Part shown: piece after piece, positions 8,751-17,728 of the stretch | How the letters are laid out: each line of letters opens with the position of its first letter | Numbering within the stretch: the first letter of the stretch is position 1 | Source: Micromonospora sp. M71_S20 | GTDB taxonomy: Bacteria; Actinomycetota; Actinomycetes; Mycobacteriales; Micromonosporaceae | Length of the DNA stretch: 64,000 nt | Reading direction: 5' to 3' | NCBI RefSeq assembly: GCF_003664255.1 | Contig: NZ_RCCV01000001.1 | Coordinates: forward strand, 3,534,001 to 3,598,000 | Made by a program: the position numbers and the translations under genes | The notes under the pieces: generated by a model | What the model was told of the DNA's origin: nothing | Seen by the model: the letters and a program-made list of their open reading frames with translations, nothing else | The model's database searches: none

Positions 8751-9831
8751 CCGCGTGGTGGTGGTCAGCGGCCCGGGGCGGGTGGAGCTGGTCGAGCAGG
8801 ACGCCGTTGAGCTGACCGACGGCACGTTCCGGGTCGAGACGCTGTTCAGCGGCGTCTCCGCGGGCACCGAACTCAGCTACGTCAAGGGCACCAACCCCTA
8901 CCTCAACGTCACCTGGAACGCCGACCTCGGGCTCTTCCAGCCGGGCGCGGCCAGTACCCCGTACCCGGTCACCCGGCTGGGCTACATGCAGGTCGGCCGG
9001 GTGGTGGAGAGCCGTACGCCGGCCGTCGCCGTGGGCACCGTCGGCGCGATGACGTACGGCCACCGCACCGGCTGGGTCGCCGACCCGGTCGCCGAGCGGT
9101 TCGTGCCGCTGCCCGAGGACCTCGACCCGCTGCTCGGCGTCTACGTCGCGCACATGGGGCCGATCTGCGCCAACGGGGTGCTGCACGCCGCCGCCGACCT
9201 GCACGGCACCGACGTGCGGTCGCTGGGCGACGGGGTGCGGGGCCGCCGGGTCGCGGTCGTCGGCAGCGGGGTGGTGGCCCTGCTCACCGCCCTGTTCGCC
9301 AAGCGGCACGGTGCCGCCTCGGTGGTGGTGCTCGACCCGACCCCGCAGCGGCGGGCCGTCGCCGAGGCACTGGGCCTGGAGACCCTCGACCCGGAGGCCG
9401 ACGACCCGGCGGTGGTGCTCAAGACCCGCTGGGCGCACGGCCCCGGCGACCGGGGCGCCGACGTGGTGTTCCAGTGCCGGGGGCAGGCGTGGGCGTTGCA
9501 GCTCGCGCTGCGCCTGCTGCGCCCCCAGGGCGCGGTGGTCGACCTGGCCTTCTACCAGGCCGGCGCGGACGCGGTCCGGTTCGGTGAGGAGTTCCACCAC
9601 AACGGACTGTCGCTGCGGTGCGCGCAGATCGGCCGGGTGCCGCGCGGGCTCGCCCCCACCTGGGACCGCGAGCGCCTCTCCGCCGAGACGATCGACCTGC
9701 TGCGCGCGTACGGGGACGTCATCCGCAAGCACCTCGTCTCGGCGGTGGTGCCGTTCGAGGAGGCGCCGACCCTGCTGACCGATCTCGCCGAGCGGCGCCG
9801 CCAGGAGCTCCAGGTGGTGCTGACCGTCTGA
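8743..9831 (+). CDS. Medium-chain (zinc-type family) dehydrogenase lacking the catalytic zinc cysteine
   Basis: 362 aa MDR-superfamily oxidoreductase. The N-terminal GroES-like domain has SGVSAGTELSYV where zinc alcohol dehydrogenases have the first catalytic Cys, so the catalytic zinc is probably absent, as in BchC-like members. The NAD(P)-binding fold shows VAVVGSGVVALLTALFAK near 170. It is coupled to the preceding Gfo/Idh gene by an 8-bp overlap, so the pair may interconvert two intermediates of one sugar- or polyol-derived compound (inference). Substrate unknown. Confidence 0.8.
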   Translation: MRDRVVVVSGPGRVELVEQDAVELTDGTFRVETLFSGVSAGTELSYVKGTNPYLNVTWNADLGLFQPGAASTPYPVTRLGYMQVGRVVESRTPAVAVGTVGAMTYGHRTGWVADPVAERFVPLPEDLDPLLGVYVAHMGPICANGVLHAAADLHGTDVRSLGDGVRGRRVAVVGSGVVALLTALFAKRHGAASVVVLDPTPQRRAVAEALGLETLDPEADDPAVVLKTRWAHGPGDRGADVVFQCRGQAWALQLALRLLRPQGAVVDLAFYQAGADAVRFGEEFHHNGLSLRCAQIGRVPRGLAPTWDRERLSAETIDLLRAYGDVIRKHLVSAVVPFEEAPTLLTDLAERRRQELQVVLTV

Positions 9832-9868
9832 GGTCGGGCGCCGCCCCCGGGCGGGTGGCGCGGCCCGA

Positions 9869-9882
9869 TACCGTTCCAGCCA
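9869..9882 (+). promoter_or_regulatory. Leaderless-type -10 of the ABC exporter gene
   Basis: TACCGT (9869-9874) ends seven bases before the ATG at 9882, and no Shine-Dalgarno sequence is present, so transcription probably starts at the ATG. Confidence 0.5.
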
Positions 9883-11696
9883 TGACCGCCGCCGCTCCCG
9901 TCACGACCGCCGACGACTCCGTGCCGACCGCCGCCGGCGGTCCGGACGGAGGCGTGGACGACCGGCGGGTCGGCCTCGCCGCCCTGCTGCCGTACCTGCG
10001 CGCCCACCGCGGCACCCTGGCCGTGGTGGGCGCGCTGTCGCTGGCCGGGGCGGCGGCGTCCCTGGCACAGCCGCTGCTCACCCGCTCGGTGCTGGACGGG
10101 CTCTCCGGCAGCCGGGGCGTGACCGGGCTGGTCGCGGCGCTGGTCGCCCTGGTGCTGGTGGCCGCGGCGATCGGCGGGGTGCGGGACTACCTGCTGCAAC
10201 GCACCGCGGAGGGGGTCGTGCTGGGCACCCGGCGGCGGCTGGCCGGCCATTTGCTGCGGCTGCCGATCGCCGAGTACGACCGCCGCCGCACCGGCGACCT
10301 GCTCTCCCGCGTCGGCTCGGACACCACCCTGCTGCGCGCCGTGGTCACCTCCGGCCTGTTCGAGGTGGTCACCGGCGCCGTGATGGTGCTCGGCGCGGCG
10401 GGCGCGATGGTCCTGCTCGACCCGGTGCTGTTCGGGGTGACCCTGCTCGGGGTGGCCGCCGGCATCGCCATCGCGGTCGCCTTCGCCCACCGGGTGCGGG
10501 GCCTGGCCCGCGCCGCCCAGGAACGCGTCGGCGAGATGACCTCGGCGGTGGAGCGCGCCATCTCCGCCGCCCGGACGATCCGCGCGGCCCGGGCGGAGCG
10601 GCGCGAGGCTGACGCGATCGGCGTCAGCGCCGCGCGGGCGTACGCGGCGGGCCTGCGGGTGGCCCGGGTGCAGGCGTTCGTCGGCCCGGCCAGCAGCGTC
10701 ACCATCCAGGGGGCGTTCCTGCTGGTCCTCGGGGTGGGCGGGGCGCGGGTGGCGGCGGGCGCGATCACGGTCGGCGACCTGGTCGCCTTCATCATGTTCC
10801 TGTTCTTCCTGGTCCTTCCGCTCGGGCAGGCCGTGCACGCGTACACCCAGTTGCAGACCGGGCTGGGGGCGCTCCAGCGGATCGAGGAGATGCTCGCCGT
10901 GCCGGTGGAGGGGGCGGCCGACCGGCCCGCGACAGCCCCGGCCCGGGCGCTGCCCGGCGGGGCCCCGGCGTCCGTCGAGTTCGACCGGGTGGGCTTCGGC
11001 TACCCCGGCGGGCCGCCGGTGCTGCGCGAGGTGAGCTTCACCGTGCCGGCCGGCACCCGCACCGCCCTGGTCGGCCCGTCGGGCGCCGGGAAGTCGACGC
11101 TGCTGGCGCTGGTCGAGCGCTTCTACGAGGTCACCGAGGGCGCGCTGCGCATCGACGGGGTCGACGTGCGGGACCTGCCCCGCGACGCGCTGCGCGCCCG
11201 CATCGGCTACGTCGAGCAGTCCGCGCCCGTGCTGGCCGGCACGCTGCGGGAGAACCTCCTGATCAGCGCGCCGGAGGCCACCGAGGCCCGGCTGCGCGGG
11301 GTGCTCGACGAGGTCAACCTCGGCCACCTGGCCGAGCGTGCCCCCGAGGGGATGGACGTGCAGGTGGGCGAGGGCGGGGTGCTGCTCTCGGGTGGCGAGC
11401 GGCAGCGGCTGGCGATCGCCCGCGCCCTGCTGGCCGGACCGCCGGTGCTGCTGCTCGACGAGCCGACCAGCAACCTCGACGCCCGCAACGAGGCCGCGCT
11501 GCGCCGGGCCATCGACGCGGTGGCCGCCCGGCGCACCCTGCTGATCGTGGCGCACCGCCTCTCCACCGTCGTCGACGCCGACCAGATCGTGGTGCTCGAC
11601 GGCGGTCGGGTGGCGGCCACCGGCACCCACGACGAGCTGACCGGGACCAGCCCGCTCTACCGTGAGCTGGCCACCCACCAGCTCCTGGTGAGCTGA
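9882..11696 (+). CDS. ABC transporter, fused permease and ATPase (ABCB-type exporter half)
   Basis: 604 aa. Residues about 40-330 form a six-helix exporter transmembrane domain. Residues 360-600 are the nucleotide-binding domain with Walker A (GPSGAGKST), Q-loop (YVEQSAPV), signature (LSGGERQRLAIARALL), Walker B (VLLLDEPTSNLD) and H-loop (IVAHRLST). It should dimerise and export a hydrophobic or peptide substrate, unknown. The frame is open to 9618, but that segment overlaps the preceding gene. The ATG at 9882 has a TACCGT box seven bases upstream and no ribosome site, fitting a leaderless mRNA. Confidence 0.9.
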   Translation: MTAAAPVTTADDSVPTAAGGPDGGVDDRRVGLAALLPYLRAHRGTLAVVGALSLAGAAASLAQPLLTRSVLDGLSGSRGVTGLVAALVALVLVAAAIGGVRDYLLQRTAEGVVLGTRRRLAGHLLRLPIAEYDRRRTGDLLSRVGSDTTLLRAVVTSGLFEVVTGAVMVLGAAGAMVLLDPVLFGVTLLGVAAGIAIAVAFAHRVRGLARAAQERVGEMTSAVERAISAARTIRAARAERREADAIGVSAARAYAAGLRVARVQAFVGPASSVTIQGAFLLVLGVGGARVAAGAITVGDLVAFIMFLFFLVLPLGQAVHAYTQLQTGLGALQRIEEMLAVPVEGAADRPATAPARALPGGAPASVEFDRVGFGYPGGPPVLREVSFTVPAGTRTALVGPSGAGKSTLLALVERFYEVTEGALRIDGVDVRDLPRDALRARIGYVEQSAPVLAGTLRENLLISAPEATEARLRGVLDEVNLGHLAERAPEGMDVQVGEGGVLLSGGERQRLAIARALLAGPPVLLLDEPTSNLDARNEAALRRAIDAVAARRTLLIVAHRLSTVVDADQIVVLDGGRVAATGTHDELTGTSPLYRELATHQLLVS

Positions 11697-11779
11697 GCGG
11701 TCCACGCCCGCGACCCGCCCGGCGACGACACCCGCGCGGCGGCGCGCCGGGCGGGCCGCCAACGCGGGCTCCGGTCGCG

Positions 11780-11794
11780 TACCGTTGCCGCTCA
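11780..11794 (+). promoter_or_regulatory. Leaderless-type -10 of secA2
   Basis: TACCGT (11780-11785) lies eight bases before the ATG at 11794; no Shine-Dalgarno sequence is visible. Confidence 0.45.
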
Positions 11795-14085
11795 TGGGTG
11801 TGTCGCAACGCTTGAAGACCAGGTTCCGCCGGTTCCTCCAGCGCCCGGGGACGACGGTCGACCTGGGGCCGTTGGAGAAGCTGCTGCCGGCCGTCGAGGC
11901 GCGCGAGGACGAGCTGTCGGCGCTCGACGACGCCGAGCTGACCGAAGCCGCCGGCAAGGCCACGGGCTACGAGGAGATCTGCGCGATCGGCCGCGAGGCC
12001 GCCCGCCGCGGCCTCGACCAGCGGCCGTACGACGTGCAGCTGCTGGGCGCGATGGCGCTGCTCTCGGGCAAGGTCGCCGAGATGGCCACCGGTGAGGGCA
12101 AGACGCTCACCGCGACCATCGCCGCCTACGGGCACGTCCGGCTGGGCAACGGCCCGGTGCACGTGCTCACCGTCAACGACTACCTGGCCCGGCGCGACGC
12201 CCTCTGGATGGAGCCGGTCTACACCCTGCTCGGCCTGACCGTCGGCTGGGTCAACGAGGCGTCCACCCCGCAGGAACGGCGCGACGCGTACGCCTGCGAC
12301 GTCACGTACGTCTCGGTCAGCGAGGCCGGCTTCGACTACCTGCGCGACCAGCTCGTCACCGACGTGGAGGACCGGGTGCAGCCGCCGCTGCGCACCGCGA
12401 TCGTCGACGAGGCCGACTCGATCCTCATCGACGAGGCCCGGGTGCCGATGGTCCTCGCCGGCTCGGTCGCCGGCGAGCAGGACCCGGTGCACGCCGCCGC
12501 CGCGCAGGTGCGGGGCCTGCGCAAGGGCAAGCACTACACGGTGGCCGACGACGGCCGCAGCGTCGCCTTCACCGCCGCCGGCCTGGCCGCCGTCGAGGCC
12601 AAGCTCGGCATCGACCTGTACGACGAGGAGCACGTCGCGCAGCTGTCCGCGGTGAACGTGGCGCTGCACGCGCACGCCCTGCTGCACCGCGACGTCGACT
12701 ACATCGTCCGCGACGGGACCGTCGAGCTGATCGACGAGATGCGGGGCCGGGTGGCCCAGCGCCGCCGCTGGCCGGACGGGCTCCAGGCCGCCGTGGAGGC
12801 CAAGGAGGGGCTGGACGCCACCGCCGAGGGCGAGGTGCTCGGCACCATCGCCGTGCAGGCGTACATCGCGCTCTACCCCAAGGTGTGCGGCATGACGGCG
12901 ACCGCGGTGCTGGTCGGCGACCAGCTGCGGGAGTTCTTCGGCCTCGAGGTGGCGGTGATCCCGCCGAACACCCCGTGCGTGCGCGAGGACGAGCCGGACC
13001 GCATCTACGCCACCCGCGCGGAGAAGGAGGAGGCGCTGGTCGACGAGATCAAGCGCCACCACGAGCGCGGGCGGCCGGTGCTGGTCGGCACCCTGGACGT
13101 GAAGGAGTCCGAGGGGCTGGCGGCCGGCCTGAACGCCGCCGGGGTGCCCTGCGTGGTGCTCAACGCGAAGAACGACGACGAGGAGGCGACGATCATCGCC
13201 GAGGCCGGCGCGTACGGCGCGGTGACCGTCTCCACCCAGATGGCCGGCCGGGGCGTGGACATCCGGCTCGGCGGCAGCGACCAGGCCGACCGCGACCGGG
13301 TCGCCGAGCTGGGCGGCCTCTACGTGATCGGCAGCGGCCGGCACGACAGCCGGCGCGTCGACGACCAGTTGCGCGGCCGGGCCGGGCGGCAGGGCGACCC
13401 GGGCGGCTCGGTCTTCTTCGTCAGCCTGGAGGACGACCTGGTCGTCCGGCACGCCGGCGACGCCGTCCCCGCCTCGCCCCGGATGAACGCCGACGGCCTG
13501 GTCACCGACGATCAGGTCGAGTACGCCGTCGAGCACGCCCAGCGGGTCGCCGAGGGCGTCAACCACGAGATCCACCGCAACACCTGGCGCTACAGCGTCG
13601 TGATCGAGCAGCAGCGCAAAGCCCTCGCGGAGCGTCGGGAACGGCTGCTCACCAGCGACGTGGCGGCGCTGATGCTGCTCGACCGGGTGCCCGACAAGGC
13701 CGGCGAGATGGACGAGGACCTGCTCGCCCGGGTCGCCCGCTCGATCGCCCTCTACCACCTCGACCGGCTCTGGACGGAACACCTCGCGGAGCTCTCCGAG
13801 GTACGCGAGGGCGTGCACCTGCGCGCCCTGGGCCGGCTCGACCCGCTGGACGAGTTCCACCGGTCGGCGGTGCCGGCGTTCAACAACCTGATCCCGGAGA
13901 TCGAGCGGCGGACGATCGAGACCTTCGAGGAGACCGAGTTCACCGACGACTGGGAGCCGGACGAGGCGAAGCTGGTGCGGCCGAGCGCGACCTGGACCTA
14001 CCTGGTGCACGACAACCCGTTCGGCTCGGAGCTGGACCGGTTGATCGCCTCGGTGGGGCGGCGGCTCAGCTCCGCGTCGCGCTGA
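11794..14085 (+). CDS. secA2: Accessory preprotein translocase ATPase SecA2
   Basis: 763 aa. SecA motor with Walker A (MATGEGKT), DEAD-type Walker B (IVDEADSILIDEARVP), conserved STQMAGRGVDI and arginine-finger region (QLRGRAGRQGDPGG). Housekeeping SecA is about 900+ aa and ends in a zinc-binding SEC-C tail. This protein is shorter and ends at SSASR with no such tail, as accessory SecA2 proteins do. It would drive export of a subset of proteins through SecYEG. No SecY2 or obvious substrate gene adjoins it. I use ATG 11794; an in-frame TTG nine bases earlier is less likely. A strong terminator follows. Confidence 0.88.
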   Translation: MGVSQRLKTRFRRFLQRPGTTVDLGPLEKLLPAVEAREDELSALDDAELTEAAGKATGYEEICAIGREAARRGLDQRPYDVQLLGAMALLSGKVAEMATGEGKTLTATIAAYGHVRLGNGPVHVLTVNDYLARRDALWMEPVYTLLGLTVGWVNEASTPQERRDAYACDVTYVSVSEAGFDYLRDQLVTDVEDRVQPPLRTAIVDEADSILIDEARVPMVLAGSVAGEQDPVHAAAAQVRGLRKGKHYTVADDGRSVAFTAAGLAAVEAKLGIDLYDEEHVAQLSAVNVALHAHALLHRDVDYIVRDGTVELIDEMRGRVAQRRRWPDGLQAAVEAKEGLDATAEGEVLGTIAVQAYIALYPKVCGMTATAVLVGDQLREFFGLEVAVIPPNTPCVREDEPDRIYATRAEKEEALVDEIKRHHERGRPVLVGTLDVKESEGLAAGLNAAGVPCVVLNAKNDDEEATIIAEAGAYGAVTVSTQMAGRGVDIRLGGSDQADRDRVAELGGLYVIGSGRHDSRRVDDQLRGRAGRQGDPGGSVFFVSLEDDLVVRHAGDAVPASPRMNADGLVTDDQVEYAVEHAQRVAEGVNHEIHRNTWRYSVVIEQQRKALAERRERLLTSDVAALMLLDRVPDKAGEMDEDLLARVARSIALYHLDRLWTEHLAELSEVREGVHLRALGRLDPLDEFHRSAVPAFNNLIPEIERRTIETFEETEFTDDWEPDEAKLVRPSATWTYLVHDNPFGSELDRLIASVGRRLSSASR

Positions 14086-14091
14086 CGCTCC

Positions 14092-14135
14092 GGGCCCCTT
14101 TCGGCGCCTTCGGCTGCCGAAAGGGGCCCCCTTTT
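14092..14135 (+). terminator. Strong intrinsic terminator of secA2
   Basis: 14-bp perfect stem (GGGCCCCTTTCGGC / GCCGAAAGGGGCCC), 10-nt loop, followed by a short T-run (14132-14135). Confidence 0.85.
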
Positions 14136-14140
14136 GCGCC

Positions 14141-14166
14141 GTTTCGACCCCGGTTTGCGAGGGTAG
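14141..14166 (+). promoter_or_regulatory. SigB-type promoter of the GAF-ANTAR gene
   Basis: GTTT (14141-14144), 16-nt spacer, GGGTAG (14161-14166). It lies just after the secA2 terminator and about 100 bases before the GTG start. Confidence 0.6.
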
Positions 14167-14269
14167 TAGGCCGGGTCCGAGGAGTCGGGAGAGACCAGAC
14201 GATGGAACAGGTGACGGCGCCGGTCGGCCGCGCGGGAGCGCGCGCCGGGACGGTGGGGGCAGTGGAGCG

Positions 14270-15010
14270 GTGAACCTGGAGATGTGGGACCCGGCGGTGG
14301 AGCGGCTCGGCGTCCTGGAGACCGCCGCCCTGCTGCGCGAGCTGACGGCCGCGCTGATCGCGGTCGACGACTTCGACGAGGCGCTGGACGCGCTGGTGCG
14401 TACCGCCCGCGAGGCGGTGGTCGGCGTGAGCTGGTGCGGCTTCACCGCGCTGCGCGCCGGCGAACCGGCCGGGGTGGCGGCCTCCGACGCGCGCCTGGCG
14501 GGTCTGGACGACCTGCGGCACGGCCCCGACTCGCCGGCGATGGACGCGATCCGGCGGCGGGAGATGACCATCTCCGACCGGCTGGACCGCGAGGAGCGCT
14601 GGCCGGCCTGGACGCCGCGCGCACGGGAGCTGGGCGTGCACGGGGTGATCTCCGCGCCGGTCGACGTCGACGACCAGGTGATCGGGGCGATCAACCTCTA
14701 CGCCGGCGCCGCCGACCTGCTCACCCCGGGACACCAGCTCACCGCGATGCTGCTCGCCGAGCACGCCGGGCTGCTCCTCGCGGCGGTCCGCGACCGGGCA
14801 CGCAAGGCGGCCGAGGCCGGGGAACTGGACCCCTCGGTGCTGGGCGACGGGGTGATCGGGCAGGCGATCGGCGTGATCATGACCCAGCGCGGCTGCCCGG
14901 CGGGGGAGGCGCTCGACGTGCTGCGCAGCGCGGCCTCGTCGCTGGACATCCCGCTGCGGGAGGTGGCCGACCGGCTGGTCGCCACCGTGTCGCGCCCCCG
15001 GGACAACTGA
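14270..15010 (+). CDS. GAF and ANTAR domain protein (putative RNA-binding antiterminator)
   Basis: 246 aa. A GAF sensory domain spans about 25-170 (ending VIGAINLYAGAADLLTPG). The C-terminal ~60 residues are a three-helix ANTAR RNA-binding domain (IGQAIGVIMTQRGCPAGEAL). ANTAR proteins bind two-hairpin RNA motifs and prevent transcription termination in response to a signal. The GAF ligand is unknown, and no obvious ANTAR target hairpin pair was identified nearby. The GTG start follows GTGGAG. A SigB-type promoter upstream places it in the proposed stress group. Confidence 0.85.
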   Translation: MNLEMWDPAVERLGVLETAALLRELTAALIAVDDFDEALDALVRTAREAVVGVSWCGFTALRAGEPAGVAASDARLAGLDDLRHGPDSPAMDAIRRREMTISDRLDREERWPAWTPRARELGVHGVISAPVDVDDQVIGAINLYAGAADLLTPGHQLTAMLLAEHAGLLLAAVRDRARKAAEAGELDPSVLGDGVIGQAIGVIMTQRGCPAGEALDVLRSAASSLDIPLREVADRLVATVSRPRDN

Positions 15011-15144
15011 GCCTCCTCCCCGACGGTCCGCCGCCCGTCCGGGCTCCGGTGGCGGTGCGAACCCTCCTGTGGCCGGCGCGGACGATGGTGGCTCGCGTGA
15101 CCTCCGTGGCCCGCGTGACCTGTGGGGCCGACGGGCCGCGTGTC

Positions 15145-15170
15145 GTTTCGGTGTGCCGGCGCCCGGGTAG
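15145..15170 (+). promoter_or_regulatory. SigB-type promoter of the DUF2231 gene
   Basis: GTTT (15145-15148), 16-nt spacer, GGGTAG (15165-15170), 40 bases before the ATG at 15211. Confidence 0.6.
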
Positions 15171-15210
15171 CACCCTGGACTGGTGACGCGTGCCTACCTG
15201 GGGAGGAACC

Positions 15211-15723
15211 ATGCAGAGCCGGCTGCGGGTGCAGGGGCACCCGATCCAACCGATGCTGGTGACGTTCCCGTTCGGGCTCTTCGTGAGCGCGACCGTGTTC
15301 GACCTGGCCGACGTGCTCGGCGGACCGGCCTTTCTCGGTGAGGTGGGCTACTGGACCTCCGTGGCCGCCCTGGTCGCCGCCGCGCTGGCCGGCGTGGCCG
15401 GCATGATCGACCTGTGGGACGTGCCGGTCGACCGGACCCGCCGTACGGCGATCACCTTCAACCTGGTGAACGTGGCGATGGCCGCGCTGTTCCTGGTCGC
15501 CTGCCTCGTCCGCGCGGACGCGCCGCAGCGGGGCGCCTCCGTGGTGCTGCTGCTCACCGAGCTGGTGGCCCTGGGCGTCGGCGCGGTCGGCGTCTCGCTG
15601 GGCGCCCGGCTGGTCCGCCGCTTCGACGCCGGCCGCCGCGCCGAGCCCACCACCTTCGACGCCTTCGCCGACGCCTCCGACGCGACCGTAGACCTGGCCC
15701 GCCCCCGCCCCGCCCGCCCCTAG
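15211..15723 (+). CDS. DUF2231 membrane protein
   Basis: 170 aa. It starts QSRLRVQGHPIQPMLVTFPF, the DUF2231 signature with HPIQPMLV, followed by four membrane helices (about 20-40, 50-70, 83-103, 113-135) and a disordered C-terminus. Members are integral membrane proteins of unknown biochemical role. ATG preceded by GGGAGGA. It sits alone between a SigB-type promoter and the palindromic repeat element. Confidence 0.8.
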   Translation: MQSRLRVQGHPIQPMLVTFPFGLFVSATVFDLADVLGGPAFLGEVGYWTSVAALVAAALAGVAGMIDLWDVPVDRTRRTAITFNLVNVAMAALFLVACLVRADAPQRGASVVLLLTELVALGVGAVGVSLGARLVRRFDAGRRAEPTTFDAFADASDATVDLARPRPARP

Positions 15724-15725
15724 CG

Positions 15726-15804
15726 GCGTCGATCATGCAGTTGTGGTGGGCGATAGAGGCATGTTCGCGCCTTTCGCGGGGCGCCACAACTGCATGATCG
15801 AGGC
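15726..15804. repeat. Palindromic intergenic repeat element, copy 1
   Basis: Perfect 18-bp arms, TCGATCATGCAGTTGTGG (15729-15746) and CCACAACTGCATGATCGA (15784-15801), enclose 37 bases. A related element lies at 53820-53898 in the opposite orientation. Both occupy the gap between two converging genes. Confidence 0.75.
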
Positions 15805-15826
15805 GGCCAGGGCGGCGGGGGCCGCG

Positions 15827-16786
15827 TCAGAGGGTGGGGTGGTGGGACTCGGCGTGGTGGGCGGCCAGGACGTCCGCGCCGAAGTCGCTGGCCGGGCGGC
15901 GCAGGACGGTGTGCGCATGGTTGCCGTCGTCGGTGGTGTTGTCGTACTCGATGAGCAGGTCGTCGCCCTGCACGCGGTAGTAGTGGCGCCGGCCGGGCAC
16001 CGTCGGTCCGGCCCAGGCGAAGTGCAGCTGCCCGGAGTCGAGCCGGCGCGCCTCCCGGACCGCCAGCTCGGGTGGGAGCCGGTCCAGGTAGAGCGCCACG
16101 AGCTGGTCCAGCAGGGCCCGCCCGGTGGGCCCGAGTCGGTCGGCGGGCACCCCGAGCGGCTCCAACGGGCCGTCCACCCGGGGACGGGTGGCGCTGATGA
16201 TGTCCCCGGGCGCCTCGTCGGCGACGATCGCCGCCGCCCGGCCCGCCGGGCCCATGGCGTCCAGCAGGGCGCGGGCCAGATCCTCCTCCACGCCCAGCGG
16301 CCGGGAGACCGGGCGGCCGGCGTACCGGACGGTGGCCGGGTTGGCGCCGAGGAAGATCGGCGCGGGGGAGACCTGGTCGGCCACCACGGTCATGCTCACC
16401 GAGAGGTGGTGGCCCTCCAGGCGCCACGCCCAGGCGTCGTCGCGGGCCGGGTCGCCGAACACGGCCACCCAGTAGTCGCCGCTGTGCCGGCCCCGACGCC
16501 ATCCCTCCGCCCGGTCCAGCACCTCCTCCAGCGCGACGATGGCCATCGCCTGGGCGTACGCCGGAGGGCTCAGCGCGGTGGCCAGCAGCCGGTGCGCGGC
16601 CTTGCGCCCGGCGCGGTCGAGGTCGGCCAGGCAGACCCCGGGCCGGGGTCGCGGCCGGTACTCGAGCCAGCGGCGGGCTTCCTCGTCGTCGAACCGGTGG
16701 GTGGCCTGGGCGCGGGCGGGTTCGCCCAGCGCGGCCAGCAGCGCCGTGGCGGCGGTGCGCATCTGTTCGGGCAGCGGATCCTCCAC
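15827..16786 (-). CDS. DUF3500 family protein
   Basis: 319 aa soluble protein. It has the long conserved core of DUF3500: WAWRLEGHHLSVSMTVV, then FLGANPATVRYAGRPVSRPL, and a C-terminal half with FAWAGPTVPGRRHYYRVQG and LLIEYDNTTDDGNHAHTVLR. The GHH and NHAH segments are His-rich and could bind metal (inference). Biochemical function of the family is unknown to me. The GTG at 16786 is preceded only by weak signals. The stop lies 20 bases from the palindromic element. Confidence 0.75.
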   Translation of the reverse strand: MEDPLPEQMRTAATALLAALGEPARAQATHRFDDEEARRWLEYRPRPRPGVCLADLDRAGRKAAHRLLATALSPPAYAQAMAIVALEEVLDRAEGWRRGRHSGDYWVAVFGDPARDDAWAWRLEGHHLSVSMTVVADQVSPAPIFLGANPATVRYAGRPVSRPLGVEEDLARALLDAMGPAGRAAAIVADEAPGDIISATRPRVDGPLEPLGVPADRLGPTGRALLDQLVALYLDRLPPELAVREARRLDSGQLHFAWAGPTVPGRRHYYRVQGDDLLIEYDNTTDDGNHAHTVLRRPASDFGADVLAAHHAESHHPTL

Positions 16787-16866
16787 CGACCCTGTATACC
16801 GGGCGCGGACCGGCCCCGCCGGGCGTCGGCGTCAGCCGGGCGTCGCCGTCAGTCAGGGCACCGGCG

Positions 16867-17265
16867 TCAGGCGGTCGGCGCGGTCAGCAGCGCGAGCATC
16901 TCGGGCAGGTCGAAGAAGGTGGCGGTCTCCACCGCCGACGGGTTGCCGTGGTGCGGGTCGGCCCCGGCGGCGAGCAGCGCCCGGACGGCCTCGGTGCTGC
17001 TGCGGAAGGTGGCCGCGGCCAGCGCCGTCTGGCCCCGGTCGTTGGTCCGGGCGTGGTCGGCGCCGCGGGCGAGCAGCGCGCCGACGGTCTCGGCATGGGC
17101 GTGGTACGCCGCCAGGATCAGCAGGGTGTCGCCCTTGTCGTTGGTCAGGTTGACCGGCAGCCCCGCGTCGACGTAGTCGGCCAGTTCGGCGGTGGCCCCG
17201 TCGCGGGCCAAGTCGAACATCCGGTGCGCGAACGCCAGCGTCTCCGCGTCGAGTTCCTCACTCAC
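16867..17265 (-). CDS. Small ankyrin-repeat protein
   Basis: 132 aa. After a helical N-terminus come about three ankyrin repeats: GLPVNLTNDKGDTLLILAAY, GADHARTNDRGQTALAAATF and GADPHHGNPSAVETATFF. Such single-domain ankyrin proteins mediate protein binding; partner unknown. On the minus strand TAACCT lies six bases before the GTG and there is no ribosome site, so the message is probably leaderless. It is divergent from the cupin gene at 17330. Confidence 0.8.
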   Translation of the reverse strand: MSEELDAETLAFAHRMFDLARDGATAELADYVDAGLPVNLTNDKGDTLLILAAYHAHAETVGALLARGADHARTNDRGQTALAAATFRSSTEAVRALLAAGADPHHGNPSAVETATFFDLPEMLALLTAPTA

Positions 17266-17271
17266 CGGTCC

Positions 17272-17277
17272 AGGTTA
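17272..17277 (-). promoter_or_regulatory. Leaderless-type -10 of the ankyrin gene
   Basis: On the minus strand TAACCT (17277-17272) lies six bases before the GTG at 17265; no Shine-Dalgarno sequence. Confidence 0.45.
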
Positions 17278-17329
17278 GTCGGACGCCCGCCTGGTACGTT
17301 GCTCGGCCGGCGTGCTGGGGGAGGGGTCG

Positions 17330-17699
17330 ATGGACGACAGGGTGTACGTGGGCAACGCGGGTGTGGACGAACGCCGGCTGGCTGCTCGGCCACTTCATGC
17401 CCCCGGGCGACGCCCGGCACAGTGCCGACGTCGAGGTGAAGTGGGGCGTCCATCCGGCGGGGGAGGCGCGCTCCCGATGGGCCACGCAGGAGCGGCGGAC
17501 GGCCCTGCTGGTGCTGGTCAGCGGCCGGTTCCGGGTCGAGTTGCCGGACCGGACGGTGGTGCTCGGCGAGCCCGGCGACTACGTGGTGTGGGGGCGGGGC
17601 GTGGACCACTCCTGGTACGCCGAGCGCGAGTCGGTCGTGTTGACGGTGCGCTGGCCGTCGGTCCCCGGCTACCGGGTGGATCCGCCGGTCCGCCGCTGA
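17330..17699 (+). pseudogene. Cupin-domain protein with a probable +1 frameshift near its start
   Basis: The ATG at 17330 has an excellent ribosome site (GGGGGAGGGG) and encodes MDDRVYVGNA. In that frame the protein then becomes nonsense-like. From 17361 the +1 frame reads VWTNAGWLLGHFMPPGD and continues as a single cupin barrel (LVLVSGRFRVELPD ... YVVWGRGVDHSWYAE ... LTVRWPSVPGY) to the TGA at 17697. Removing one G from the GGG at 17359-17361 would fuse the two into a 122-aa protein (MDDRVYVGNAVWTNAGW). So this is either a real frameshift, a programmed slip or a sequencing error. A shorter product from GTG 17361 is possible but has no ribosome site. Cupin ligand unknown. Confidence 0.6.
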
Positions 17700-17728
17700 C
17701 CGCGTCCCAGCTCCTGGGATTGCCTACT

